Shown here: one piece after another, positions 1 to 9,998 of the stretch
How the letters are laid out: every line of letters begins with the position of its first letter
How positions within the stretch are numbered: the first letter of the stretch is position 1
Source: Mycobacterium sp. AZCC_0083
GTDB taxonomy: Bacteria > Actinomycetota > Actinomycetes > Mycobacteriales > Mycobacteriaceae
Direction of reading: 5' to 3'
Assembly: GCF_014202335.1 (NCBI RefSeq)
Contig: NZ_JACHGP010000003.1
Location: forward strand, 310,001-374,000
DNA: 64,000 nt
Position numbers and translations under genes: made by a program
Notes under the pieces: model-generated
The model's database searches: none
The model's input: only the letters and a program-made list of their open reading frames with translations
Told to the model about the DNA's origin: nothing

Positions 1-1
1 C

Positions 2-379
2 GGTGTCGACGACGACGAACTGATCGGCGACTTCGGTTTGATCGGTGGCGGCGCCGCTGGCCTCGAGCTCGATCGCGCCGGCGCTGGGCTGGGAACTCCG
101 CCGAACGCCTACATCCTCGCCTCCTCGGAGCAGCACACCAACGCCTACTATCTGGTGCCGGAGGAATTCCTCGAGACGGGACCGGCGCTGGGCGCTGCCG
201 AGAACCCCAATGCCCGTGCCGATCTCGTCTTCTTCGAGACGCCCAACGCGGGGGCCGTGTTCTCCGTCGGCTCGATCGCGTGGGCAGGGAGTCTGTCGCC
301 GAACGACTACGACAACAACGTGTCGCGCATTACCGAGAACGTGCTTCGGCGGTTCCTCGACCCAAGCCCGTTCGACTAG
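2..379 (+). CDS. C-terminal part of an N,N-dimethylformamidase large-subunit-like protein (5' truncated)
   Basis: The reading frame is open from base 2 to the TAG at 377-379, so the start lies before the window and only about 125 residues are visible. The piece contains GDFGLIGGGAAGLELDR, ILASSEQH and VFSVGSIAWAGSL, then a helical end (NNVSRITENVLRRFLDPSPFD). This resembles, from memory, the C-terminal region of the large subunit of N,N-dimethylformamidase, which hydrolyses small formamides. Residues such as SIAWAGSL and the closing helix are typical of that domain. The substrate cannot be judged from this fragment. The next gene begins 21 bases later on the same strand and may be co-transcribed. 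Confidence 0.55.
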   Translation, partial: GVDDDELIGDFGLIGGGAAGLELDRAGAGLGTPPNAYILASSEQHTNAYYLVPEEFLETGPALGAAENPNARADLVFFETPNAGAVFSVGSIAWAGSLSPNDYDNNVSRITENVLRRFLDPSPFD

Positions 380-400
380 GTTTCGCACTATCCTCACGTC

Positions 401-775
401 ATGAGCGTGAAGGTGGATCTGGATCAGCTCGCCGATGCGCTGGCCGATTTTGCCTTCGCCTATCTGATCACCGTTGGCGATGACTACCAGGCGCGCACCG
501 TCGCGGTCGATCCGGTGCTGCGCGACGACGTGCTCGACGTCGGAACGGTCGGCGGCGGCACGCGCCGGAACCTGGCCGCGCATGACGGCGTCACGCTGTT
601 GTGGCCTCCGCGCGAACCTGGCGGCTACACGTTGATCGTCGACGGTCGTGGGCTGCTCAGCGCCGATGACGCGCCGCTACGGGTCGTGCCCAGCCACGCG
701 GTGCTGCATCGCCCAGCGACCCCGGCCGCCGCGGCCTCGGCGACCGGCTGCGGCGACGACTGCATACCGCTCTGA
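401..775 (+). CDS. pyridoxamine 5'-phosphate oxidase-like small protein (Rv0441c-type)
   Basis: A 124-residue protein with an ATG start. It has the split-barrel pattern of the PPOX/flavin reductase superfamily: an N-terminal helix (LADALADFAFAYLITVG), a strand with YQARTVAVDPVL, then NLAAHDGVTLLWPP and a C-terminal beta strand with TLIVDGRG. By position, convergent with groEL2, it corresponds to Rv0441c of M. tuberculosis. Members of this superfamily bind FMN or F420, but no diagnostic cofactor motif can be read here. The C-terminus is Ala-rich and ends in CGDDCIPL with two cysteines four residues apart, which could bind metal or form a disulfide (inference). It shares the terminator at 852-888 with groEL2. 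Confidence 0.6.
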   Translation: MSVKVDLDQLADALADFAFAYLITVGDDYQARTVAVDPVLRDDVLDVGTVGGGTRRNLAAHDGVTLLWPPREPGGYTLIVDGRGLLSADDAPLRVVPSHAVLHRPATPAAAASATGCGDDCIPL

Positions 776-778
776 ACG

Positions 779-832
779 CGAGTGGGAACCTCACGACAAA
801 ATCGGCGAAAACCGTCGCCACCTTCACACTCG
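779..832. repeat. imperfect inverted repeat in the intergenic gap
   Basis: CGAGTGGGAA at 779-788 faces TTCACACTCG at 823-832: ten-base arms with one mismatch and a 34-base loop containing AAAATCGGCGAAAACCG. From memory, similar GAGTGTGAA...TTCACACTCG elements recur between genes in fast-growing mycobacteria, so this may be a copy of a dispersed family. It lies just upstream of a much stronger terminator and is unlikely to be the terminator itself. Confidence 0.4.
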
Positions 833-851
833 GCGGGGAGCGCGGACACGA

Positions 852-888
852 AAAGGCCCGGCTCGCAAGCCAAGCGAGCCGGGCCTTT
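852..888. terminator. bidirectional intrinsic terminator between convergent genes
   Basis: AAAGGCCCGGCTCGC (852-866) and GCGAGCCGGGCCTTT (874-888) form a perfect 15-bp GC-rich stem with a 7-nt loop. The stem begins with A residues and ends with T residues, so it reads as a terminator in both directions. It serves groEL2 on the minus strand, whose stop codon is 14 bases away, and the PPOX-like gene on the plus strand. Confidence 0.9.
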
Positions 889-902
889 CGTAGTAGCTGG
901 AC

Positions 903-2576
<1,674 letters not shown>

Positions 2577-2642
2577 TCAGTGCCCGCGACGGACGCCTAG
2601 GGTGTGCTCCCGCAGGTGCGGCCCTAGACTCACCGTCCCGAC

Positions 2643-2669
2643 CTAGCACTCGCCGATCGCGAGTGCCAA
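2643..2669 (-). promoter_or_regulatory. CIRCE operator 1 (HrcA site) upstream of groEL2
   Basis: CTAGCACTC, a 9-nt spacer and GAGTGCCAA match the CIRCE consensus TTAGCACTC-N9-GAGTGCTAA with two changes. It lies about 115-140 bases upstream of the groEL2 start. HrcA binding here would repress groEL2 until heat stress. Confidence 0.92.
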
Positions 2670-2677
2670 CGTCATTT

Positions 2678-2704
2678 CTAGCACTCGGCCATGGCGAGTG
2701 CAAG
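2678..2704 (-). promoter_or_regulatory. CIRCE operator 2 (HrcA site) upstream of groEL2
   Basis: CTAGCACTC, the 9-nt spacer GGCCATGGC and GAGTGCAAG form a second CIRCE element. It starts 35 bases from the start of the first one. The right arm is weaker than in operator 1. It ends four bases before the stop codon of the tetR-type gene, so the groEL2 promoter region abuts that gene. Confidence 0.85.
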
Positions 2705-2708
2705 GTCG

Positions 2709-3272
2709 CTAGGGCGCTCGGAGACCGTCCAAGACCACCTCAGTAAGCCTCCCGGCGGTCTCCGGCGTGTATGCCTGCATGGCCTGGCATCCGACCACGA
2801 TCGCCTTCACGTCCTTGACGCCGACGTCGCGCCGCACGGTGCCCGCGTCCTGCGCGGCGCTCAGCAACCCGCCAAGCAACGACAGGAACGCCTCCTCGAA
2901 CTGGGGTAACGCGTCGTCGATCTTGATCCCGGCGCCGGCGAGCGCGTCGGTGAGGCCGCGGTCCGTCGCGCCCCACTGCAGCACGATCGAACGAAGGAAG
3001 GTGAACAGCGCGTCGCCAGGATCGCCCGACGTCAGCAGTGCGTGGCCGTCGTCGACGATTCCGCGGATGCGGTCCTCGATGACCGCGCGGAAGAGGTCGT
3101 CCTTGGTGGGGAAATGCCGGTAGACGGTGCCTGCGCCGACGCCGGCCCGCCGGGCGATCTCGTCGATCGGTACCGAGAGCCCCTCGGCCGCGAAGGTGTC
3201 GTAGGCGACCTCGAGTACGCGGGCGCGGTTGCGGGCCGCGTCCGCGCGCAGCGGCCGGTCGGGTTGAGCCAA
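2709..3272 (-). CDS. TetR/AcrR family transcriptional regulator
   Basis: A 187-residue TetR-type repressor. The N-terminal helix-turn-helix is clear: VPIDEIARRAGVGAGTVYRHFPTKDDLFRAV, at roughly residues 36-65. The C-terminal part is the usual helical ligand-binding and dimerisation domain. The start is TTG at 3270-3272, the only in-frame start that keeps the HTH and also has a GAGG ribosome site just upstream. It is divergent from the SDR at 3369, and the 96-base gap carries two near-identical operator-like sites. The likely role is to repress both itself and that SDR, with a small hydrophobic ligand as inducer (inference). Confidence 0.88.
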   Translation of the reverse strand: MAQPDRPLRADAARNRARVLEVAYDTFAAEGLSVPIDEIARRAGVGAGTVYRHFPTKDDLFRAVIEDRIRGIVDDGHALLTSGDPGDALFTFLRSIVLQWGATDRGLTDALAGAGIKIDDALPQFEEAFLSLLGGLLSAAQDAGTVRRDVGVKDVKAIVVGCQAMQAYTPETAGRLTEVVLDGLRAP

Positions 3273-3294
3273 TTCACACCTCGGGAATAGTTAA

Positions 3295-3312
3295 GCGGGG
3301 CGTACGTTCCGT
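3295..3312. promoter_or_regulatory. putative TetR operator, copy 1
   Basis: GCGGGGCGTACGTTCCGT, an imperfect palindrome around CGTACG. It shares most positions with the copy 32 bases downstream. It sits directly before TATAGT (3312-3317), a good -10 box for the SDR, so a bound repressor would block that promoter. Confidence 0.65.
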
Positions 3313-3324
3313 ATAGTCGTAACC

Positions 3325-3346
3325 AAACGGGGCGTCTGCTCCGTTT
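3325..3346. promoter_or_regulatory. putative TetR operator, copy 2
   Basis: AAACGG at 3325-3330 faces CCGTTT at 3341-3346, with matching inner GC pairs, so the element is a 22-bp imperfect palindrome. Its core ACGGGGCGTCTGCTCCGT repeats the pattern of copy 1. Centre-to-centre distance is 32 bp, about three helical turns. It lies just downstream of the likely -10 of the SDR gene. Confidence 0.68.
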
Positions 3347-3368
3347 AACACTGTACCGAGGAGAACCA

Positions 3369-4277
3369 ATGCTTAAGTGGACATCCGCCGACATTCCCGA
3401 CCAGACCGGCCGCGTCGCCGTCATCACTGGCGCCAACACGGGTCTGGGCTACGAGACCGCCGCGGCACTCGCGGCCAAGGGTGCGCACGTCGTGCTCGCC
3501 GTCCGCAACCTCGACAAGGGCAAGGACGCAGCGCTCCGCATCGCGCAGACCACTCCCGGCGCCAAGGTCGACCTGCAGGAGCTCGACCTGACCTCGCTCG
3601 ACTCGGTTCGCTCGGCCGCCGAACAGCTGAAGTCGGACCACGACGCCATCGACCTGCTGATCAACAACGCAGGAGTGATGTTCACCCCGAAGTCGACGAC
3701 CAAGGACGGCTTCGAATTGCAGTTCGGCACCAACCATCTTGGCCACTTCGCATTCACCGGCCTCTTGCTCGACCGCGTGCTCGCCGCACCTGGATCGCGC
3801 GTGGTTACCGTCAGCAGCGTCGGACACCGCTTCGCCCGTCAGGGAATCCGCTTCGACGACCTCCAGTGGGACCGCGACTACAGCCGCGTCGGCGCCTACG
3901 GGCAGGCCAAGCTGGCCAACCTGCTGTTCACCTATGAACTGCAGCGCCGCCTCGCCGGCACGCAGACCATCGCCACCGCGGCTCACCCCGGCGGATCGAG
4001 GACCGAGCTGACGCGCAACCTGCCGCCGCTGGTCGGCGCGCTGACACGACTGGTCGAGCCCCTCTTCCAGGGCCCCGACATGGGCGCCCTCCCCTCGCTG
4101 CGGGCGGCCACCGACCCCAGCGTCATCGGCGGGCAGTACTACGGCCCCGACGGTTTCGCCGAGCAACGCGGCTACCCGAAAATCGTGTCGTCCAGCGCGC
4201 CGTCGCACGACGTGGACGCACAGCGTCGGCTGTGGACGGTCTCCGAGGAACTGACCGGAGTCAGCTTCCCGGTCTAG
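3369..4277 (+). CDS. short-chain dehydrogenase/reductase (SDR), TetR-controlled paralogue
   Basis: A 302-residue classical-type SDR that would catalyse NAD(P)-dependent oxidation or reduction of a carbonyl or hydroxyl group. The Rossmann motif TGANTGLG is at about residues 21-28, NNAG near 99, the catalytic Ser in VVTVSS and the YGQAK active-site Tyr/Lys near 178-182. The set resembles retinol dehydrogenase/WWOX-like SDRs. The ATG has GAGGAG just upstream. It is strongly similar along its whole length to the SDR at 14161, including DQTGRVA, LLINNAGVM, DGFELQFGTNHLGHFA and LWTVSEELTGV. By gene order the copy at 14161 is the Rv0439c orthologue and this one is the extra copy. The substrate is unknown. 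Confidence 0.88.
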   Translation: MLKWTSADIPDQTGRVAVITGANTGLGYETAAALAAKGAHVVLAVRNLDKGKDAALRIAQTTPGAKVDLQELDLTSLDSVRSAAEQLKSDHDAIDLLINNAGVMFTPKSTTKDGFELQFGTNHLGHFAFTGLLLDRVLAAPGSRVVTVSSVGHRFARQGIRFDDLQWDRDYSRVGAYGQAKLANLLFTYELQRRLAGTQTIATAAHPGGSRTELTRNLPPLVGALTRLVEPLFQGPDMGALPSLRAATDPSVIGGQYYGPDGFAEQRGYPKIVSSSAPSHDVDAQRRLWTVSEELTGVSFPV

Positions 4278-4286
4278 CTTGGAAGT

Positions 4287-4796
4287 GTGTCGCTCTGGAG
4301 CCTCAAAAACGTGCTGCCCTATCCCCCGGCCCGCTATACCAAGGACGAACCCGAGGTCAGTGCGTGGCTGCGCCGAGGCGACCAACCGCCGGACTACGAC
4401 TCCTTCGGGTTGGTGCAGTACCACTACGTGGCCAACCAGCAGAACACCAACGGCGACTACGGCCTGTACCGGGTCGAGCTCGCGCCGAAGGCCGGCGGGC
4501 CGGGGCCGCACTTCCACCGGGCGATGTCGGAGGCCTTCTTCGTGCTGTCTGGCGCGATGAGGCTCTACGACGGCACCGACTGGATCGACGGCACGCAGGG
4601 CGACTTCCTCTACGTCCCACCTGGCGGCGTGCACGGTTTCCGCAACGAGGCCGACGAGCCCGCGTCGATCCTGATGCTGTTCGCTCCCGGCGCACCCCGT
4701 GAGCACTACTTCGAGGGCCTCGCGCAGCTCCACGAGTTGACCGACGAGGAACGCAGCGCCTGGTTCATCGCCAACGACAACTACTTCGTCGAGTAG
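4287..4796 (+). CDS. single-domain cupin protein
   Basis: A 169-residue protein starting at GTG 4287, nine bases after the SDR stop. The cupin core is clear. Motif 1 is GGPGPHFHRAMSEAFFVLSG, with His, His and Glu as metal ligands, at about residues 70-89. Motif 2 is GDFLYVPPGGVHGFRN, with its His ligand near 118. Cupins of this size are dioxygenases, isomerases or plain ligand binders, and the sequence does not decide which. The short gap suggests co-transcription with the SDR. Its last 16 bases overlap the end of the convergent UvrA-like gene. Confidence 0.82.
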   Translation: MSLWSLKNVLPYPPARYTKDEPEVSAWLRRGDQPPDYDSFGLVQYHYVANQQNTNGDYGLYRVELAPKAGGPGPHFHRAMSEAFFVLSGAMRLYDGTDWIDGTQGDFLYVPPGGVHGFRNEADEPASILMLFAPGAPREHYFEGLAQLHELTDEERSAWFIANDNYFVE

Positions 4797-7309
4797 GCGG
4801 GGAGCCGGGCTGCCAGATACGGCGCAGTGCGGCTCCCCTCCGCACGGGCCACCTCGCCCGGAGTTCCCGACGCCACCACGCGACCGCCGGCATCGCCCGC
4901 TCCGGGCCCGAGGTCGATGACCCAGTCGGTGCCTGCCACCAGCCGCATGTCGTGCTCGGCCACCACGACGGTGTTGCCCGCGTCCACCAGCCGGTGCAGC
5001 TGACGATCCAACAGGTCCACGTCGGCGGGATGCAGGCCGGTGGTGGGTTCGTCGAGGACGTAGAGGGTGTGTCCGCGCCGCGGCCGCTGCAGCTCCGAGG
5101 CCAACTTGATCCGCTGCGCCTCCCCACCGGACAGCTCCGTCGCGGGCTGGCCTAGGCGCAGATACCCCAGCCCGACTTCCTGCAGTGTGGCAAGACTCCG
5201 CGCCGCGCCCTGAACGTCGGCGAAGAATTCCGACGCCTCGTCGACCGTCATCGCGAGCACGTCCGCGATCGTGCGGTCTCGGTAGCGCACCTCGAGGGTG
5301 TCCTCGTTGTAACGGGCGCCGTGGCACGTCGGGCACATGCCGTACGTGCCCGGCAGGAACAGCAGTTCCACCGACACGAAACCCTCGCCCTGACAGGTGG
5401 GACAGCGGCCGTCAGCGACGTTGAAGGAGAACCGGCCCGCCGTCCAGCCTCGCCGCCGCGCCACGGGAGTCGCCGCGAAGACCTTCCGCACGGCGTCGAA
5501 CAGCCCTGTGTAAGTAGCCAACGTCGAGCGCGGGGTCCGGCCGATCGGGCGTTGATCGACGGCGACCAGCCTCTTGATCTGCTCGACGCCGTCTGCCGTC
5601 ACGCCGATGCTCGCATCGTGATCGAGGTCGACGATCTCGGCGTCACCTTCGTCGCCGTCGGTCTCCTCGATCGCGCCGCCACCTAGTTGCCGCCTGACGA
5701 CGTCGCCGAGAACCTTGTAGACGAGCGTCGACTTGCCAGAGCCGGAGACCCCGGTGACCGCGGTGTACACGCCGAGCGGGATGTCGACGTCGAGATCGCG
5801 CAGGTTGTGAAAGCGGATGCCCCGCAACGCCAAGGTGCCCGACGGGTGGCGCGGCGTGCGGGCGGCGGGGGCCTGGTCGCCGAACAGGTAATCGCGGGTG
5901 ACGGACGCGGCCACGTCGGCAAGGCCGGCCACCGGCCCGCTGTAAAGCACCTCACCACCAAGCTCGCCTGCGCCGGGCCCGACGTCGACGATCCAATCGG
6001 CGCGGCGCACCACGTCCATGTCGTGCTCGACGACGAACAGCGAGTTACCCGCCCGCCGGAGTCGGTCGAGCACGTCGAGCAACGGCTCGGCGTCAGCCGG
6101 GTGCAGGCCTGCCGACGGCTCGTCGAGGACGTAGAGGACACCGAACAGGCCCGCGCGCAGCTGGGTGGCCAGCCGCAGACGTTGCAGCTCGCCCGGCGAC
6201 ACCGTGGGGGTGCGACGGCTCAGCGTCAGGTAGCCGAGTCCGAGGTCGATGAGGACCTCGATGCGGGCGACCAGGTCGGCGGCGATCATCGTCGCGACCT
6301 CGGTCAGCTCACCCGACTCAGTGGACTCGTAGGCGGCCTCGAACTCGGTGCGGGTGGCGGCGGGCCGGAGCGCATCTGCGAGTTCGATCAAGGGCAGCGC
6401 GACGAGCGCCGCGATGTTCTGGCCGGCGAACGTCACGGCAAGCGCCTCGGGCCGCAGCCCCGATCCGTCGCACACCGGGCAGTCGACGCTGTCGACGAAC
6501 TTCAGCACCCGCCTGCGCATCATCGCGCTCTGCGAGTTCGCCAGCGTGTGCCGAACGTGCCGCTCGCCGCTGGAGAAGGTGCCGTTGTAGGTGTAATCGG
6601 CGATCACGTCATGTCGGTGGGGGTGGATCTCGACGGTCGGCTGCTCGTCGGTGAAGAGGATCCAATTGCGTTGCCGCTTTGGGAGTTTGCGCCACGGCTT
6701 GTCGATGTCGTAGCCGAGCGTGATGAGGATGTCGCGCAGGTTCTGCCCCTGCCAGGCTCCCGGCCATGCGGCGACGGCGCCCTCGCGGATGGTCAGCGAC
6801 GGGTCGGGAACGAGCGTGTCCTCGGTGACCTGGTGAATGCGGCCGAGGCCGTGACACTCGGGGCAGGCGCCAACGGCGGTGTTCGGGGAGAACGCGTCGG
6901 AGTCCAGTCGCTCGGTGAAGCCACGCGGGAACGTACCGGCGCGGGAGAAGAGCATCCGCAACAGGTTGGACAGCGTCGTGACCGTGCCGACCGACGACCG
7001 CGACGATGTCGCGCCACGGCGCTGCTGCAGCGCCACGGCGGGCGGCAGCCCGGTGATGTCGTCGACCTTGGGCGCGCCGGTCGGCAGCAGGAGCCTGCGG
7101 GCGTATGGGGCGACGGACTCGAAGTAGCGGCGTTGCGCCTCGGCGTAGATCGTGCCGAAGGCCAGTGACGACTTCCCCGACCCCGAGATCCCGGTGAACG
7201 CGACGAGTGCGTCGCGCGGGGCGGCGACGTCGACGCCGCGCAGGTTGTGCACCCGGGAGCCGAAGACCCGGACGAACGGATCGTGCTCGGCGGGCGTCTC
7301 CTGCGGCAT
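4781..7309 (-). CDS. UvrA-like ABC-ATPase (UvrA2/DrrC type, lacking the UvrB-binding domain)
   Basis: An 842-residue protein built from two ABC ATPase modules. The first Walker A is [19 protein letters not shown] and the second [20 protein letters not shown] signatures are [14 protein letters not shown] in module 1 and [15 protein letters not shown] in module 2, each followed by a YVLDEP Walker B. Zinc-binding CxxC pairs appear as [16 protein letters not shown] and [16 protein letters not shown]. Housekeeping UvrA is about 950-970 residues. The deficit lies after the first Walker A, where UvrB binds, so this is a class II UvrA. Such paralogues are linked to tolerance of DNA-binding drugs. The ATG is preceded by no strong ribosome site. 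The 3' end overlaps the cupin gene. Confidence 0.9.
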   Translation of the reverse strand: MPQETPAEHDPFVRVFGSRVHNLRGVDVAAPRDALVAFTGISGSGKSSLAFGTIYAEAQRRYFESVAPYARRLLLPTGAPKVDDITGLPPAVALQQRRGATSSRSSVGTVTTLSNLLRMLFSRAGTFPRGFTERLDSDAFSPNTAVGACPECHGLGRIHQVTEDTLVPDPSLTIREGAVAAWPGAWQGQNLRDILITLGYDIDKPWRKLPKRQRNWILFTDEQPTVEIHPHRHDVIADYTYNGTFSSGERHVRHTLANSQSAMMRRRVLKFVDSVDCPVCDGSGLRPEALAVTFAGQNIAALVALPLIELADALRPAATRTEFEAAYESTESGELTEVATMIAADLVARIEVLIDLGLGYLTLSRRTPTVSPGELQRLRLATQLRAGLFGVLYVLDEPSAGLHPADAEPLLDVLDRLRRAGNSLFVVEHDMDVVRRADWIVDVGPGAGELGGEVLYSGPVAGLADVAASVTRDYLFGDQAPAARTPRHPSGTLALRGIRFHNLRDLDVDIPLGVYTAVTGVSGSGKSTLVYKVLGDVVRRQLGGGAIEETDGDEGDAEIVDLDHDASIGVTADGVEQIKRLVAVDQRPIGRTPRSTLATYTGLFDAVRKVFAATPVARRRGWTAGRFSFNVADGRCPTCQGEGFVSVELLFLPGTYGMCPTCHGARYNEDTLEVRYRDRTIADVLAMTVDEASEFFADVQGAARSLATLQEVGLGYLRLGQPATELSGGEAQRIKLASELQRPRRGHTLYVLDEPTTGLHPADVDLLDRQLHRLVDAGNTVVVAEHDMRLVAGTDWVIDLGPGAGDAGGRVVASGTPGEVARAEGSRTAPYLAARLPAYSTK

Positions 7310-7354
7310 CCGATCATTCTGCGCGTGGCCGACCGGACTATCGCGTAGGAACCG

Positions 7355-8149
7355 TCACTGAACCGATTGCCCGGCCAACGGCACGAATTCCCACCCGGCC
7401 GCGCTCAGCGCCGGAATCGCGGCCGCCACCCCCGCGGAGGTGCCCGACGCGGGATGGTTCATGTGGGCCAACACGATCGACCCCGGCGTCGCTCCCGTGA
7501 TCGCGGCGCCGACCTTGGCTGCCGGCAAGGTCGCGCCTTCGTCGGCGTTGACCGAGAAGCCGACGGGAGTGAGCCCGAGCTCGTGCACGATCTGTACGGC
7601 GACATCGTCGTAGTGGGCGGTGCCCGTGCGGTACCAGGATGGCGCCTTGCCGGTGAGCGCCGCGAGGCGGGTCTGATTGGTCCACACCTCGTCGACCGCC
7701 TGGTCGGCGGATGTCGTTCCCGCGATCCCGTATGCGGACCGGCCCGTCACCGACAGCGGTACGTGGCGCGTGCCGTGATTGCCGATCTCGAACAACGGAT
7801 CGGCGGCCAACTGCTCGGCCCGCCCAGGGTTGGCATCGATCCACTTCGAGCAGAGGAAGAGCACGGCAGGCACGTTGTTGCGCTGCAGCGTGTTCAACAA
7901 GGCCTCGTCGCACGCGTGGTCGCACGCGTCGAACGTCAGCGCGAGTTGGCGACCCGTCGCCGCAAACCCCGTCACGATCCCCGGCAGCGCCATGCCCCAC
8001 TGCGTCGGCGTCTGCCCGGCGTTGAGTGCCGCGATGGACCCGGGGTCGAGACCCGATGCGGCGGCCGCAGCGGCGGGCCTACCGACACCGCTACCGAGGA
8101 CGGCAGCGGTACCTGCGATGGTCGCAAGGAACGTCCGACGGGTGTGCAC
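7355..8149 (-). CDS. Tat-exported polysaccharide deacetylase (NodB-like) family protein
   Basis: A predicted exported carbohydrate esterase-like protein of about 264 residues. I place the start at GTG 8149 because it opens directly onto a twin-arginine signal, [19 protein letters not shown], with an Ala-rich cleavage region. An in-frame TTG at 8200 would only add an unlikely leader. The NodB core shows LALTFDACD (metal and base aspartates), EIGNHGTRH (metal histidines) and a late LAHMNHP. FDACDH replaces the usual FDDG, so the second aspartate is Ala and activity may be altered. Substrates of the family are peptidoglycan or other N-acetylated glycans. A second Tat-type deacetylase is at 49991. 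Confidence 0.8.
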   Translation of the reverse strand: MHTRRTFLATIAGTAAVLGSGVGRPAAAAAASGLDPGSIAALNAGQTPTQWGMALPGIVTGFAATGRQLALTFDACDHACDEALLNTLQRNNVPAVLFLCSKWIDANPGRAEQLAADPLFEIGNHGTRHVPLSVTGRSAYGIAGTTSADQAVDEVWTNQTRLAALTGKAPSWYRTGTAHYDDVAVQIVHELGLTPVGFSVNADEGATLPAAKVGAAITGATPGSIVLAHMNHPASGTSAGVAAAIPALSAAGWEFVPLAGQSVQ

Positions 8150-8296
8150 CAGCGGACGGTAGGTCCAGAGCCTGAGTCCACCTTGGGAACGAGGTGGCAA
8201 AGCTCTGGACGCGGGTCGTCGACGACACGCCGAGAGGAAATGCGCAGCCGGAACCCCTTGCCCTAGACTGCCCTTCGACCAGATAGGAGTCTCAGG

Positions 8297-9988
8297 GTGC
8301 GGGCTTACACAGCGCCCAGCACCCAGGCGTTGCGGGGCTGGCAGCGTCGGGCTTTGGTGCGCTATCTAACGTCGGCTCCTCGCGACTTTCTCGCGGTCGC
8401 GACCCCGGGAGCAGGCAAGACGGCGTTTGCGCTCCGCATCGCCGGGGAGCTTCTGACCCAGGGCGTCGTCGAGCGGATCACCGTCGTGGTCCCAACCGAG
8501 CACCTCAAGGTCCAGTGGGCGCAGGCCGCCGCAGCGGTCGGGATGTCGCTGGACCCCAAGTTCAGCAACTCATCGGCGCAGAACTCCGACGAGTACCACG
8601 GCGTCGTCGTCACCTACGCCCAGGTGGCCAGCCACCCCGGCCGACACCGGGTCCGCACCGAGAACCGCAAGACACTCGTCGTGTTCGACGAGATCCACCA
8701 CGGCGGAGACGCCAAGAGTTGGGGCGACGCGATCCGGGAGGCATTCGACGACGCGACCCGCAGGCTGGCGCTGACCGGCACGCCCTTCCGCAGCGACGAC
8801 AGTCCGATCCCGTTCGTCAGGTACGAGCGCGGCCCCGACGGGCTGGAGCGCTCGCAGGCCGACCACACCTACGGGTATGCCGACGCGCTGGCCGACGGTG
8901 TGGTGCGGCCGGTGGTGTTCATGGCGTACTCGGGCGAGGCCCGGTGGCGGGACAGTGCGGGCGAGGAACACGCCGCCCGCCTTGGTGAGCCGCTGAGCGC
9001 CGAGCACACGGCACGGGCTTGGAGGACCTCGCTGGATCCCACGGGTGAGTGGATGCCCGCGGTCATCGCTGCGGCCGAGACCCGGCTGCAGCAGAAGCGT
9101 CAACACGTACCCGACGCCGGCGGCATGATCATCGCCTCCGACCAGACCGCGGCCAGGGCCTACGCGAAGCTGCTGACGGAGCTCACTGGCGAGGCGCCGA
9201 CGATCGTGCTGTCGGACGACAAGGGTTCGTCGGACCGCATCACGAAGTTCTCGCAGGGCACCAGCCGGTGGCTGGTGGCAGTGCGCATGGTGTCCGAGGG
9301 CGTCGACGTGCCCCGGCTCGCGGTGGGGGTGTACGCCACCAGCGCGTCGACCCCGCTGTTCTTCGCGCAGGCGATCGGCCGGTTCGTGCGCTCCCGCCGA
9401 CCGGGCGAGACGGCGAGCATCTTCCTGCCGTCGGTGCCGAACCTGCTCATGCTGGCCAGCGAGATGGAAGCGCAGCGCAACCACGTGTTGGGCAAGCCGC
9501 ATCGCGAGTCGCAGGGCGACGAGTTCGAAGAATACGAAGAGAAGCAGAAGTCCGAGCCCAGCGAGATGGACAACGGCTTCGAGATGCTTGGCGCGGACGC
9601 CGAGCTGGATCAGGTGATCTTCGACGGCTCGTCGTTCGGCACGGCGACGCCGGCGGGCAGTGACGAGGAGGCCGACTATCTCGGCATCCCGGGTCTGCTG
9701 GATGCCACCCAGATGCGAGATCTGTTGCGGCGCAGGCAGGAAGAACAGTTGGACCGCCGGACCGCGGCGGGCGGAACGGTGCCGGTGGTGTCAACGACGC
9801 ACGGCCAGCTGCGCGACCTGCGGCGTGAGCTCAACGCACTGGTCACCCTGGCCCATCACCGCACCGGCAAGCCGCACGGCTGGATCCACAACGAACTCCG
9901 TCGGCTCTGCGGCGGACCGGTGCTTGCGGCGGCGAACTCCGAACAGATCTCGGCGCGCATCGAGGCGGTCCGGTCGCTGAAGACCTAA
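8297..9988 (+). CDS. DEAD/DEAH-box (superfamily 2) helicase
   Basis: A 563-residue SF2 helicase. Motif I is ATPGAGKTAFALR (about residues 35-47), motif II is DEIHHGGD, motif III is LTGTPFR and motif VI is QAIGRFVRSRR in the second RecA-like lobe, preceded by VRMVSEGVDVPRL. It should unwind or translocate on nucleic acid using ATP. The C-terminal about 180 residues are acidic, then rich in Arg and Leu, with no recognisable extra domain. The GTG start has AGGAG nine bases upstream. It resembles the conserved mycobacterial helicases of the RAD25/UvrB-like ResIII group. The DNA or RNA substrate cannot be told. Confidence 0.86.
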   Translation: MRAYTAPSTQALRGWQRRALVRYLTSAPRDFLAVATPGAGKTAFALRIAGELLTQGVVERITVVVPTEHLKVQWAQAAAAVGMSLDPKFSNSSAQNSDEYHGVVVTYAQVASHPGRHRVRTENRKTLVVFDEIHHGGDAKSWGDAIREAFDDATRRLALTGTPFRSDDSPIPFVRYERGPDGLERSQADHTYGYADALADGVVRPVVFMAYSGEARWRDSAGEEHAARLGEPLSAEHTARAWRTSLDPTGEWMPAVIAAAETRLQQKRQHVPDAGGMIIASDQTAARAYAKLLTELTGEAPTIVLSDDKGSSDRITKFSQGTSRWLVAVRMVSEGVDVPRLAVGVYATSASTPLFFAQAIGRFVRSRRPGETASIFLPSVPNLLMLASEMEAQRNHVLGKPHRESQGDEFEEYEEKQKSEPSEMDNGFEMLGADAELDQVIFDGSSFGTATPAGSDEEADYLGIPGLLDATQMRDLLRRRQEEQLDRRTAAGGTVPVVSTTHGQLRDLRRELNALVTLAHHRTGKPHGWIHNELRRLCGGPVLAAANSEQISARIEAVRSLKT

Positions 9989-9998
9989 CCTTCCAACC

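Noticed and set aside
3345..5336. A 663-codon minus-strand frame
   Set aside because: Antisense to the SDR and cupin genes and out of frame with the UvrA-like gene. The product has no domain sense and is rich in Arg, Val and Asp as in typical shadow frames.
5687..7168. A 493-codon plus-strand frame
   Set aside because: Antisense of the UvrA-like gene, with no motif.
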